Shown here: positions 51,700-62,536 of the stretch, one piece after another
How positions within the stretch are numbered: position 1 is the stretch's first letter
Layout of the letters: the number at the start of each line of letters is the position of its first letter
Source of the DNA: Hyposmocoma kahamanoa
Lineage: Eukaryota; Arthropoda; Insecta; Lepidoptera; Cosmopterigidae
Length of the DNA stretch: 64,000 bases
Assembly (NCBI RefSeq): GCF_003589595.1
Contig: NW_020654229.1
Span: 5,543,339 to 5,607,338 of the forward strand
Direction: 5' to 3'
The notes under the pieces: model-generated
Seen by the model: the letters and a program-made list of their open reading frames with translations, nothing else
Told to the model about the DNA's origin: nothing
Databases searched by the model: none
Program-made: the position numbers and the translations under genes

Positions 51700-52255
51700 A
51701 ATATTAATACATTACACCATTAACGTACTATCGACTCGCCATTGGAGAGCAGAATACCAAAAAATTGCCATGGCAGTTGATGGCGAGCCAATGAGAAGCC
51801 TCTACTTTTAACTATTAGTAGAATAGCAAACGTACAAAATCTTGCCATTGGCACTTTATCTACACACAACTGAAGTGAATTCAAATTAGTAGAATTGGAG
51901 CCCGCTTTTTATCGATGCAATTCAGCTCTATAATAGTCGGTAAACTGGCAATTAAATTAGTAAATGCCAAGCCAATCTTTGATGTGCTAAGTCGTCTAAG
52001 AGTCAATGAATTATTAAATAGAAAAAAACAAATCTGTAATTGAAAATCATGAAGTGTGACAAAAATTTTAAATTGTATACTAGAGATGGGGATCGGAAGG
52101 TTTTTTTGTGGATCGGTCTTTCGATTACCGTTTGTACTTCTAGTGAGAGTTTGTTCGGTCCACTGCGTATGCCTTCACGGAGTTTAGTGAACCTTCAGTA
52201 AAATGCGGGGTTTTTTATGGTATCAAGTAACGGAATACTTGTAAACAGCAATCAC
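51700..52255. other. Unassigned intergenic stretch
   Basis: 52085-52200 (GAGATGGGGATCGGAAGG...) has repeat-like character but no partner in this window. Confidence 0.35.
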
Positions 52256-52257
52256 AG

Positions 52258-52512
52258 TCAGAGCTTTTAATCGCAAAACCTAACCTTCAAAACCTATTTC
52301 TGCCGCCAAGCAGTAATGTTATTATTACTGTCGTCCGGTTTTGAAGGGTGAGGGTACTGGTTAAATCACAGGCACATGGGACTTGTCAACTTATGTCTCA
52401 GGATGACAGGCGCAGTGGCAGTGCCCCTCAAAACTTTAAAGCTCTGAGTGGCACTGCAACTGTTATGAACAGGGGTGTAGTGTACCAGACGCACGTCTTG
52501 TTCGTCTTACTT
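52258..52512 (+). repeat. Family C repeat
   Basis: ACCTATTTCTGCCGCCAAGC to CCAGACGCACGTCTTGTTCG; the 5' end is missing. Confidence 0.75.
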
Positions 52513-52544
52513 ATCCTATAACATTTAGTCGTATACTCTCGTTT

Positions 52545-52718
52545 TTAGTTTTCAACACATGTTGCAAGCTTTTATTAACATAAAGTCTATGCGCTTAAAT
52601 TTTCCTAAACGATTTTGTAAGCTTCAAACTAAAAAGCATTTCAGTGAAAAGCGCTTTTTTAAGCACGATTCAAAAAGGACATCGTTTAAAATTAATAGCC
52701 AGTTTTTTCCATCTCTAA
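52545..52718 (+). repeat. Family L repeat
   Basis: Shares CATAAAGTCTATGCGCTTAAA and AAACGATTTTGTA... with 14212-14375, ending TTTTTTCCATCTCTAA. Confidence 0.6.
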
Positions 52719-53039
52719 TTTGAACCGTAATGGCTATGTAGAACTCTATTAAACATGAACAATCCGATTCGCGGTCCGAATGTAATGTTCACATCACTAT
52801 TACTTAATCAAACAAAAGTGACAATCGTCAAGCACTATTCGTTCGGTAATAGCAATTACGGTTTTTTTGCTATATTCTCACTACAACAATGGCTCGGATT
52901 CGAACTTGCTAACTTTCACCGACAGCATGCTAGCGGTTAACAGGGCTACTACGGGTAACTCACTACGATTTCACCTACCATTTTAAAATACACGACCATG
53001 TTTTAATTTGAAAGTTAAGGTCAGGTGGGGTAAAATTAA

Positions 53040-53578
53040 GGTCATAGTAGCAGTAGAGTTCGTTGTGAAAGAGACATCCAGGGTGGTACTGCCACCTTAC
53101 CTATTTCTGCCGCCAAGCACTACTGTGTTACGGTTTTGAAGGGTTAGCGCCCAGTTACCACGCCTTCATGTACATTAAAGGTGAATCTGAATTCTATAGT
53201 CTAGGTAACAATATTTAAATTCATCTGAATAACACAACGGCGCGGTTACCGCGTAGACCATATTCAAGCCAGTCTCGCTCGCGTGCCCGGGACGCTCACT
53301 TAAGTTAAAACGTAGAAGCTAAATAAATAGAGCGTATTTTGCCATGACAGTTAGAATGCGCCTCGGCCGCGCGGGGTGAGCGCGTTTCGAATAAATGCGC
53401 TCTAAGGGTGCTGGTGAAATTACTGGCACATGGGACTTGTCAACTTAAGTCTCAAGGTAACGGGTGCAGTGGCAGTGCCCCGCAGATCTTTGCGTTTTAA
53501 AGCTCAGAGTGGCAATGCAAGTGTTATTGATAGGCGTTTACCTTACCTTCAGGCGCACGACTTGTTCGCCCGGCTTAA
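53040..53578 (+). repeat. Family C repeat interrupted by a foreign insert
   Basis: C runs TAGTAGCAGTAGAGTTCGTT to GGTTTTGAAGGGT (53145) and resumes at TAAGGGTGCTGGTGAAATTA (53403) to GCGCACGACTTGTTCGCCC. Confidence 0.75.
53146..53403. mobile_element. ~255-bp insert nested in C
   Basis: It lies between the two halves of a C unit, with T(TA) and TA(A) at the borders and short AGCGC / GCGCT inverted ends. It contains CG-rich text (GCCTCGGCCGCGCGGGGTGA). Class unknown; the TA or TWA duplication suggests a DNA element. Confidence 0.5.
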
Positions 53579-53689
53579 CACATAATTTAAAAAGTCATGA
53601 AACAAATGTTGTTTGTGATGTTAGTAATAATTTTAGTCCTCCGAGGTTGTTTGCATTTTATATAATATAAATGATGAGAGAATAAGAAT

Positions 53690-54248
53690 ACAATATATAA
53701 TTTTAAGACCTTCCTTCGTCTCTAGGGTCTACGGGTAAAGCTCCTCTGTAAAGAGCTTTTAGTTTACCCTGTTCAAACCTCTGCAGAGGCTAATCTGGTA
53801 GCTACTTCCGCCTTACGCAGGCTAAGCAATTTTGGTAGAATTAGTTACTGAAAGGAGAATCCGTGCAGATACGTCTCTTCAGAGCACTCGAAGACGTTTT
53901 CAACTTTAACTAGAAGAATTTAATATAGTGTTTTCTTCTATGTTAAGCCTATTTACTAATACTTTTCCTCATTCAAGGCGAGTCACTGGAGGAGAAGCAA
54001 TAAAAACTTGCTAGAACAGACATTTTTAGGTAATCTTACTGTTGAAGAACGGTCTTACAAAACATATACGATACACCTAAGGATATTGTCTAAATGTGCT
54101 AATTTGTTACACGATAGGGTGTACTTTACCCGATCATATTAAATCCCGAAAACAGACTGAAATAAAAATCTAAAACAAATTATGTAAGCGTAAAATTTTT
54201 AACATTTCACGAACCTTTTTATATGGAGATATTTCTCTTTAAGTATTA
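53690..54248. other. Unassigned stretch
   Basis: GAGCTTTTAGTTTACCCTGT and nearby text look repeat-like, but no partner or gene was recognised. Confidence 0.3.
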
Positions 54249-54249
54249 C

Positions 54250-54492
54250 TTAGTAGCAGTAGAGCTTTTAGCGAAAGAGTTCTTCCAGGGAAGACCTTAG
54301 ACCTTGCCTAATTCTGCCGCCAAGCAGTAATGTGAGTATTGCTGCGTTCCAGGCACATGGGACTTGTCAACTTTTGTCTCAGGGTGTCGGGCGCAATGGC
54401 AGTACTTCTCGGATCTTTGCGATTTAAAGCTCTGAGTGACACTGCAATTGTTATGGACAGGCGTGTAGCTTAACATTGTTCGTTCCGTCGTC
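54250..54492 (+). repeat. Family C repeat
   Basis: TTAGTAGCAGTAGAGCTTTTA to GGACAGGCGTGTAGCTTAACA. Confidence 0.75.
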
Positions 54493-54499
54493 ATTTAAT

Positions 54500-55730
54500 A
54501 TTATGAAAAAAGGAGAACCTGCTAAATTGTGGTTTTCAATTGAAGCCCTATAGTAATTAATTTATAAAATTGCCCAGCGGTTTAGCGACACACCGTGCCG
54601 TCCGCTGCGTTGTCAGTCACCATCGGGCGCTTGTCAACTTATGTGTCAAATTTTCTCACCCTGTTCTTATTTTATCAAATTAAGTTTGGCTTTGTTGACC
54701 TATTCGCAAAATAACCTATAGTCTTAAAATAACGTAATCGTGGCCTTATTCCGAAAATCTGCGCGGTGATTACGGGTGGGATTTCACACCTAAAATCTAA
54801 GTTCGCGCTCAAATACCCCGCCTTAATGATAATTATATTAGTTTCTAGAACAGCTTCCGATAATATCACTGACATACCACTTAGTTGCATCTTCTTTCGT
54901 AACAGCGAAATGTTAATGGGAAAATTATAAAGTGACTACAAAGTGAGAACTTACGAATACATAATGAGTTCCAATAGTAGTGTTGGGATAACACCCAGTT
55001 ACGTGGTATTGCGTAACGTGAGATACTGTGATAAAAGAGACGTAACTGTTATTTGGGCACTACAAGAGTGTTTATGATGACTGGATTATTTCCTAGTTAA
55101 AGAACCGGTTTGATATTTCTACTGTATTAATTATTACCTCTAAAGCGATGATCCCCTACAGCTCCGGCACGCTATGATGGCTGTTTTGACAGATTAGTGA
55201 TGTCAAATCTTAATTCATTATCGAAAAAAATATAATCAAATGCGAGTCGCATCTCTAAGTTTTTAGATTTACAACTAGTATTGCAAGGGGTAGCTGATTA
55301 AAAAGTTTTAATAAGACGAAAATAAAAATGTTTCCTTTATATATACCTACTACCATAACTACCTTCATCGGAACTAATTGCAGATAAATTCAACTCAAAA
55401 CGTATGATTTTAATTTTTGTCTACCTATATTATTTTTCTTAATACGCAGTGAATGGTGATGGTTGTTTAGATTTTAGTGCGCTTTACTATTAAGTTTTGA
55501 AGTAAGATCTTAAATTTTCTCTGTAAGTGAATTTATATTCTTAAGAGAAATAAATATTCTTTAACCACATATATCGTTAATTCGAAACTGCTTTGTTTTG
55601 CTTTGACCGTTGACGCGGGTTTGCCGGAGGCAGAAGTTGTGCTGGACAGCGATCCTGTGGATTTCATTTTTAAAAAATTCGAATTTTTAAAAACAAATGT
55701 CCACTTGTATCGTAAAATTATACATCCAAG
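54500..55730. other. Unassigned AT-rich stretch
   Basis: No recognised exon. The open frame near 55603-55866 overlaps family M and reads no known protein. Confidence 0.35.
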
Positions 55731-55733
55731 TTA

Positions 55734-55990
55734 TCGACTCATCCGTAGAACAAAGATGTATTTGCTAGACTACTTGTTCTCAGGACATAGTACATTTCGT
55801 TCGTTCTTCTTCGCTGTGGATGTCAGATCGCCTGTTGTTCGATTTTATATATTCAAAACGAAATAAGATATACAATTTCCAAACACCTTTACATAGCTCT
55901 TAGTTTGAATAACGAAATTATTTCGTAACGTACTTATTCTCTTTTCGCTATATAATCACATCAGACTCAGTTCTTCGGATGAGAGGTTAT
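55734..55990 (+). mobile_element. Family M MITE
   Basis: CGACTCATCCGTAGAACAAAG at the left; CTCAGTTCTTCGGATGAGAG at the right. Imperfect inverted ends, ~255 bp. Confidence 0.7.
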
Positions 55991-56294
55991 GATTTTTTAT
56001 GTACTTTTTTGAAAATTATCTGCTCTAGTCATTAAATCCATTCTAGTTTGAAAAGTATTCCACTAAGTTAATTGAAATTTGGTACGAAAGCAGAGTGACA
56101 ATGTAGCTAGCATGCAATGAGCCATTTTTGTGTTTATTCTTAGATTGTACAATCTATGTGTTATTTTAGACATTTAGGAGATTATTTTATTTGTTCACGA
56201 ACAAAATGTAAAATTTCGAAAAATTCCTGACTGAAAAATGTTCAATCAGAATTTGTTAATGGAATTAAACAGGAAGATGAAATCATCCTGACAT

Positions 56295-56775
56295 TCAATA
56301 AAAACTTGATTTTTTACCTCAGTATTGGTCCCATGTAAATTTGAAGAAATTGTTCCACCTCTAATGTGGCAAACTAGGTCACTAGGTGATGAATGCGGTT
56401 TCGTGCACTTTCCGGTAACCGATTTCAATAAAATTTGGGAAATAGATGATGATATTAATTAAGATAATATACAGGCAAGGTAAAAAAGACAATAAGAGCT
56501 TAACTACTAGAAAGTAAAACTAGGATTTTTAAATTATATGAATAAAATTGAGTCCCCGCGGTAAGGTGCCCAAGATGCTGGCAGAGTTCCCCTTTTGTAT
56601 TGCTATGCTAATGCCTTGGGCAAGGTAGCTGCCAGCCCTTGGGATTCTCAAACAGTCTATTAATTTTTTATATAAAATTTTGTACAGATGAAGGGCACTG
56701 GGACCCCACGGGCCAAGGGTTTCGACTGCAAATAGATTGTAATTCCACAAAATTATGAGGTCGATTTAAAAAAAA
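56295..56775 (+). repeat. Family B, partial, interrupted by a LINE insert
   Basis: 56315-56447 (GGTCCCATGTAAATTTGAAG to GGGAAATAGAT) and 56738-56775 (TGTAATTCCACAAAATTATGAGGTCG, given in part) are continuous in other B copies. Confidence 0.6.
56448..56729 (-). pseudogene. 5'-truncated LINE insert with AAATAGAT duplication
   Basis: AAATAGAT occurs at 56440-56447 and 56730-56737. The minus-strand insert encodes FAVETLGPWGPSALHLYKIL, then RAGSYLAQGISIAIQKGN and SASILGTLPRG. I recognise this as a conserved C-terminal LINE RT pattern (VxTLGPWxxxA...LxQRISxAIQRGN). It ends in a (GAT)-like 3' tail. Confidence 0.75.
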
Positions 56776-57159
56776 AATTGATTTACGCTTCCCTCAAAGA
56801 CTAAATGATAATTTAGAATTATACAATGTATTCCTTGGTAATGGAACAGGCGGCCGGGGTCAGCGACTCAAGTTTAAGAACCGGCGAACGACACGTGTGA
56901 TATTGACGAGCACCATGGGAACATCGTGGCGCAAAAAGCAGCTAGATACGGCACGCCACAGAAATACAACCGCCTCCACTTGTCAGCGACACCACGATAT
57001 TTTCTTTCCCTTTATAAAAATAGAAACAAAATAAAATGTCTCCTTATTTAAGTATAAACACATTAATCGTCCAACATTACATTTCAGTTTAATTTTACAG
57101 ACTGAAAATTATTATATATTAAAATTTTAAGTTTTCTTTGGAATATCACGATTTTTTTC

Positions 57160-57945
57160 TACCATGATATTCAATTCTTTTTTGTTAAATTACTCCACTA
57201 GTTTGTTATAATTATTAAAACAAAGATAAACACTAAGAAAAATTCCTTGGATCCGGCTGGATTCGAACCAGCTCCTGCGTACTGTGCCTGACGATCTCCC
57301 AACAGAGCTACGGAACTATCGAGTATATAACCAGAAATAGAGACGAATTGTCATTTAATTTGTTTCAAAACTATTCTGCCAAATCATTACGGTGACAACT
57401 GCGTTCCGGTTGGATAGTTCGCATTCGAAACAATTGACAATCAATCGAAAATTTCAAAATTACATATTTAATATTTAATTAATAAATACAGAATATTTTT
57501 GGAATATACAGAGACGTACACACAGGTCAGTTGTTGGCGCTGTACTATTTCAGCTTTCTCATTTGTGATTTCAGCGCAAACGACAGTTGATATTTAAAAG
57601 TGATATAAGGCCCATTTGGCTGATGAGTTGCCAGGTTTGGATGACCCTTATTTCGTCTCTGTTTCTGGTTATATATTCGATGTACGGAACGAACCAACAG
57701 ACCTTACGAATTTATCTATGTGCTTGTTGCAAATCTTATCGTTTGGTATTTAACGACTTTTCTGCCGTAGAACCATCTGTGAGATATCAGTTTCTTCACT
57801 CAGCCAGATACCTTTACAGCTATCAGCGTCTGACCAGAGATGTCGCTTTTATAACGTAATTTTTAAGTTTTTATTAAAATACCATGATATTCAATTATTT
57901 GCTGTGAAATTACTTCACTTATACGATCAAAAAAAAGCAACACAA
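57160..57945 (-). repeat. Family E tandem dimer split by an F MITE
   Basis: TACCATGATATTCAATTCTTT (57163) and TACCATGATATTCAATTATTT (57882) mark two units. The tRNA-like part (57240-57316, GGATTCGAACCAGC) is separated from its continuation (GAACCAACAGACCTTACG, 57691) by the F element. Confidence 0.75.
57317..57682. mobile_element. Family F MITE, internally deleted, nested in E
   Basis: TATCGAGTATATAACCAGAA to TTCTGGTTATATATTCGATG. The flanking 8-bp TACGGAAC is duplicated (57309-57316, 57683-57690). This copy defines F's target duplication length. Confidence 0.9.
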
Positions 57946-58017
57946 AAATATTATTATTATAAATGATTAAATTAATTAAGAACTAAATTCACCTTATATT
58001 CCCAAGGGCTACAATAA

Positions 58018-58106
58018 TATATTACTGCTTGGCGGCAAAAATGGGTAAGGTAGCAGTGCTTCCCTAGACGATCTCTTTCACAAGGAGCTCTACCGCTACT
58101 ACAACA
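58018..58106 (-). repeat. Family C 5' fragment
   Basis: ATTACTGCTTGGCGGCAAAA to GGAGCTCTACCGCTACTAC, inverted. Confidence 0.65.
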
Positions 58107-58304
58107 TGACATGGACTCCTGGATGTCGATATAGACGACTTACTTCTATAATTCATAACTACGTTGAATAGAATAGATAGAATGCGTTTATTTGCCAGAA
58201 TACAGGAATGATGAAGGTCTTAAATAAAATTAGGTACATTGTATTCAACCTACAAGCAGATGTGCAAATATTAATTTCATGTTTGATTTCTACTGTTAAT
58301 TGCA

Positions 58305-58990
58305 CTTCAAATTAATGTAAATATTTATTTGGAAATTCTAAGTATTCTTTATTACTATAGAAGCAATGTGTCAAAAGCCATTTTGTCAATTGTAATTTAA
58401 AAGTATGTCCTTGCAACAATTTGATTTCATTTGGCAGATTCTCGTAACTAATTATACACATCGCACTGCTATTACAATAGTGTTGTAACTCAAAATATGT
58501 GAAAATCAAAATTATACCATTATTGTGCGTAAAATTTGATTCTCTACACGTCAATGAAACTGTCTTTAGAATATTGTAAGAAACAACTAAAATATATCTA
58601 CTTAACTCAAAATGAGACACGCTTTATGTGAGTTAATTCTGGCCAAAGTAGTAATTATTCAAAAATATAAAAATATAATTTTTTTTTCTCTTTTATTTTT
58701 AAATATATTTGGCAAGTAGGAAATTGTTTGTAATAAACTATAACCTATCTAACTTTTTAATTATCTTTCACGGGAATCGAGTAATTCGTTTCACGTCGAA
58801 GCAGTTTTTCTTATAAATTACTTTATGGCAACGAGGTTGGTACAAAAGATTCATATTTTTTGCAGTATGTTTGTCGAACAACGCACCGCAGATCGCCCGA
58901 ACACGCTTCTTCTGAACCTTAAACACACCTTGTACGACTACTGAATTGCCCCACAGTATAAGACCGTAGCTAAGGAAGCAAGGAAGGAGC
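58305..58990 (-). pseudogene. Jockey/CR1-like LINE RT, decayed C-terminal part
   Basis: The minus strand gives, from 58985 down, SYGLILWGNSVVVQGVFKVQ then KKRVRAICG (the YGxxxWG...xxFKxQKRxxRxIxG motif). Further 3' come YENLPNEIKLLQGHTFKLQL and FYSNKEYLEFPN. Frames shift between blocks. This is an old inactive copy. Confidence 0.7.
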
Positions 58991-59125
58991 TATTTGTTGT
59001 ACATTGTTGTCAATGGTGACGTGCAGTAAAATTTATACTATTGATTTTCGCGGAACTAATGTTTATCGTAAATGGGTCGTTGCAATTTCGTCTACCTAAA
59101 AAAAAATTTTTGAAATTAAAAAATT

Positions 59126-59501
59126 AGCGACGCGCGATTCTGAATGAATTCGTTATTCGACTCGTTAGTAATCGCTAATTATGTCATTCGAATGTCAAAT
59201 TAGTAATTTTCGCAATCGAATGATTTGAATGGTCATTCGTTACTAATTAGTAGTACTAATCCATAGATTCCATAGAGCATTTCTGCTCGTGATCACCTAG
59301 CCCTCTCTGACATAAAGGTAAATACTGTAAATGTGACGGGGACAGGGATATTTTGGTATGGACATGATGAGTGAGGTGTTCCGATATAATGGTCATTCGA
59401 GTCGTGCACCCGACCGAATGGCAGTGGATTCGACTTATGCGAATGATTTGCCCATTCGAATGATTAGTATTAGTAACATTCAAAATCGTTCATCGCTGCT
59501 G
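59126..59501. mobile_element. MITE-like element with CATTCGAATG-rich interior
   Basis: AGCGACGCGCGATTCTGAATG at the left faces, at the right, the complement of AGCAGCGATGAACGATTTTG...AATG. The interior has many TCATTCGAATG words. Confidence 0.55.
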
Positions 59502-59787
59502 TAAATGGACAACAAATGTATATTGGTTTTCATTTGTCGGCAGTGGCATTCGCAGGCATTGATACAGTAGTAAAGCTAATCAACCTAAAAGAGTAACTGT
59601 GACCTCTTGGTGCAATATAAAATGTTAAATTATGCAATGTATTCATTTCTGCGGTTAGAGAGCGCAATTTTGATCCGCAATGACCTTGCAGACTGTGTAC
59701 TGGTTACTTCTTTTGAGTTAGGAGTTAAGTTTAGACTTTTGTAAGGTTTAGAATAGAATAATATAATTGTAACGTTTTCATTGAAAA

Positions 59788-60003
59788 AAAAACCGACTTC
59801 AAAAGTTTGCTTACCGGCTTTTTTCAATTTTCATGGGATCCCCTCATCAGATTCTGACTTGGTCACAATGGGACCACCACGAGACCATCACCTTTTCAAA
59901 CAAAAAAAGGATTTTCAAAATCGGTCCACAATTGACAGAGATGTCTGAAAACATACATACAGCCGAACGTATAACCTCCTCCTTTTTTTTTGAAGTCGGT
60001 TAA
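59788..60003. mobile_element. Family B-related short element with perfect TIRs
   Basis: AACCGACTTCAAAA at 59790-59803 and its exact complement TTTTGAAGTCGGTT at the right end bound ~214 bp. The interior (GGGATCCCCTCATCAGATTC...) differs from typical B except near the CTCCTCCTTTTT end. Confidence 0.7.
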
Positions 60004-60056
60004 TAAAATAGTAAACATTTATAGCATATAAATTTATTATATAAATAGTAAACATA

Positions 60057-60106
60057 TGCGTATTTTTGTGTCGTGACGTAGCTACGTCACGACACAAAAA
60101 TACGCA
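60057..60106. repeat. 50-bp perfect palindrome
   Basis: GCGTATTTTTGTGTCGTGAC plus GTAG is followed immediately by its full complement, with no loop. The centre is TGACGTAGCTACGTCA. Confidence 0.97.
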
Positions 60107-60164
60107 AAAAAAACAAAAGAAAAAAACAAAAGAAAAAACAAAGAGAACATTTTTTTTTGTCATA

Positions 60165-60248
60165 CGAAGTGGTGGAACGAACAAGTCATGCGCTTGGTGG
60201 TAAGTGTAAGTAACACGCCTGTCCAATGTAGTTGCAGTGTCACTTACA
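60165..60248 (-). repeat. Family C 3' fragment
   Basis: GAACGAACAAGTCATGCGCTT to TTGCAGTGTCACTTACAACTT, inverted. Confidence 0.6.
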
Positions 60249-60543
60249 ACTTAAGGCGAAGTTAACGCGAGTCTAGATTTTTGGTGGTGAGGTGTGGGGG
60301 GGGTCGCCCCTGGCGTCCCGCAATCTGCGCGCAGTAAGTTAATAAAAATAAAATAAGAACAGGCGGAGAAAATTTGACACAAATCCAACATCGACCAGCG
60401 CCCGATGGCGACTGATGAGGCAGCGGGCACGACGTGTATTAAACCGCTAGGCAAGCAAATTTTGGGATAAATGCGAAGAAAATGACTACACGGCTCCAGT
60501 TGAAAACCAAAATTTAGCAGGATCTCTGTAGTACGTTAGTTAC

Positions 60544-60705
60544 TTTAGTAGCAGTGGAGCTCCATGTGAAAGAGTTCGTCCAGGGAAGTACTGCCACCTT
60601 ACCTATTTCTGCCCCCAAGCAGTAATGTCAGCATTACTGTGTTCCGGTTTTGAAGGGTAAGGATGCTGGTGAAATTACAGGCACATGGGACTTGTCAACT
60701 TATCG
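60544..60705 (+). repeat. Family C 5' part, cut by family M
   Basis: TTAGTAGCAGTGGAGCTCCA to GGGACTTGTCAACTTAT. It is then replaced by M sequence. Confidence 0.75.
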
Positions 60706-60915
60706 ACTAGCCCGAAGAACAGAGTCCGACGTGATTATTAACATGTAACTATGTAAAGGTGTTTTGAGATTTTATATATCTAATTTCGTTTCGGAAATAT
60801 AAAATCGAACAATCGTTCGATTCCATCCACAGCTAAGAATGACGAACGAAATGTACCAATGTCCTGAGAACAGGTAGTCTTCCACATAGGTCTTTATTCT
60901 ACGGATGAGTCATTC
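60706..60915 (-). mobile_element. Family M MITE, inverted
   Basis: CGACTAGCCCGAAGAACAGAG to TTATTCTACGGATGAGTCATT, the reverse of 55734-55990. Confidence 0.65.
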
Positions 60916-60919
60916 ACTC

Positions 60920-61570
60920 ATCCGCGATTCCCGATAACATGAAAAAAAAAACACTAAGTTGATTGACTTATCTATGAATTTGAACTTTGTACCTTAATTC
61001 AATCATGCAAGGTTTTTGTTTACAGCATCAAAATGAGATATTTTGTGTTGTGACCGTGCGTACAGACCTGTAACTTTTTCCCATACAAAATACAAGGTCA
61101 TTAATACGTTTTAGTCAAATAAAAAACAATTTATGTAGGCGTTCGCAGATTGTATTTACGAAGTTAATTGACAAAATTATATTTACCGTTTAGAAACCTG
61201 ATTTCTCTACTGATTTAGATGAACACTACGTGCTAAGTGAAGTTGGTTATAATACCAAGTTATTTTTACATTGGAATGTTTGAATTAGTGCGCGAAGAAT
61301 ATATAGCAGAATTAGGTTTTGTAAGCGTAAAAGTTATGTTTGTTTTTGCAGTTGGCGTCTTTATTTTCAGTGCAAATTAAAGACAAACTGAATGATTGTT
61401 TTTAGAGACTCCGTAATTGAGCATGAAATAAATTCCTTTGAATTGTTTTTGTTGGATCTTGTAATTTTATCACTGCGTGTCTGTGTTTGTGAGCTCGTGC
61501 GTGCAATCGTGTGTTATTGACATTTTTTTACTTTTAAAAGACCACTTAAGTCCTATTTCTTTAATATTCC
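60920..61570. other. Unassigned AT-rich stretch
   Basis: No exon or repeat end recognised. Confidence 0.4.
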
Positions 61571-61574
61571 GCCA

Positions 61575-61990
61575 TCTTAGCGTGGTTGTTGATGTATCGG
61601 AGATGTGAGCATGTTATTGCTGATTTTTTTTTCGGATCCTCCGCGGGCCGATAACTTCAAATACGCGATATAAATTGCAATACGCGTCGCCACGCGTGTC
61701 GGCCCAAAGCCGTTTCGCGAGCTCGCCTATACAAATCGGCGTGCTTAACATCACGAGCCGTGGTACCGCACCCGTAACCTCTCGACAGCCGCTAATACGC
61801 GCCGGCTCGAGGCTGCCCGGACTCGCCCGTTCAAATCGGCGAGTTTGAAATCATGGAACGTGGCAAGCCAGCATGACGCTTCCTTCGAATCTTTGGTGTA
61901 TTCCGTGGTTGGTGCTACTGCGGAGGTGAGCTGACATGGAGATGCAGCGTCTTCACATTATATCATACAAATCTTCCGAAGCGCTGTAAC
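61575..61990 (+). promoter_or_regulatory. GC/CpG-rich patch, possible promoter or 5' exon
   Basis: From CCGCCATCTTAGCG, a YY1-like word, to GCGGAG|GTGAGCTG, a donor-like site at 61925, the composition is strikingly CpG-rich. It holds an imperfect ~100-bp direct repeat (61718-61762 versus 61819-61863, both with CAAATCGGCG). No long coding frame. It could equally be an old repeat. Confidence 0.25.
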
Positions 61991-61994
61991 GCGA

Positions 61995-62535
61995 CAGGAA
62001 ACCTAAATGCGTTGTTATACTGAACCCGCAGATCACTGTATGCACTCGCTACAAAAGCATATCTCTTCGTTCAAATAAAAAGTATGTGTTATTATTACAG
62101 TGTTACTTTTAACTAAAAACTAAATTTAAATGTCCATCCAACCTTAAAACAATTTCTTTTATCAGTTACAACAGTATTTACGTAACGGATCCCAGCATTA
62201 AGCAAAATACGACAACAAACGATCAGTTAAGTGTTGCCCAAACCACGTGGGGCTATGATATTATACTTTGTTTCTGGGGACTATAGTCCATTTCACACAA
62301 GATGGGTACTGTGACTTTTCAAATTTTAACGTTGCATCCATACTATTTTTAATTACTCTCATAATCAGGTTTCAAAAAAGAAAGTAAATTTGTTATAATA
62401 GATCAGAAACTTTGTTTTAAATATCAAACGATTTTCTCATTTCATTTTCATTCGACACTGCATTTCTAAAAAAACTTCAAATCTCAAACATCACCAATCT
62501 CAAACCAGGCTTGGTCTTGGTTTTTAACACCCCGA
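61995..62535. other. Unassigned stretch
   Basis: No feature recognised. Confidence 0.4.
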
Positions 62536-62536
62536 A

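Noticed and set aside
55603..55866. Open frame with ATG-like start near 55603, 87 codons
   Set aside because: Overlaps a family M MITE and ends in it; no recognisable domain.
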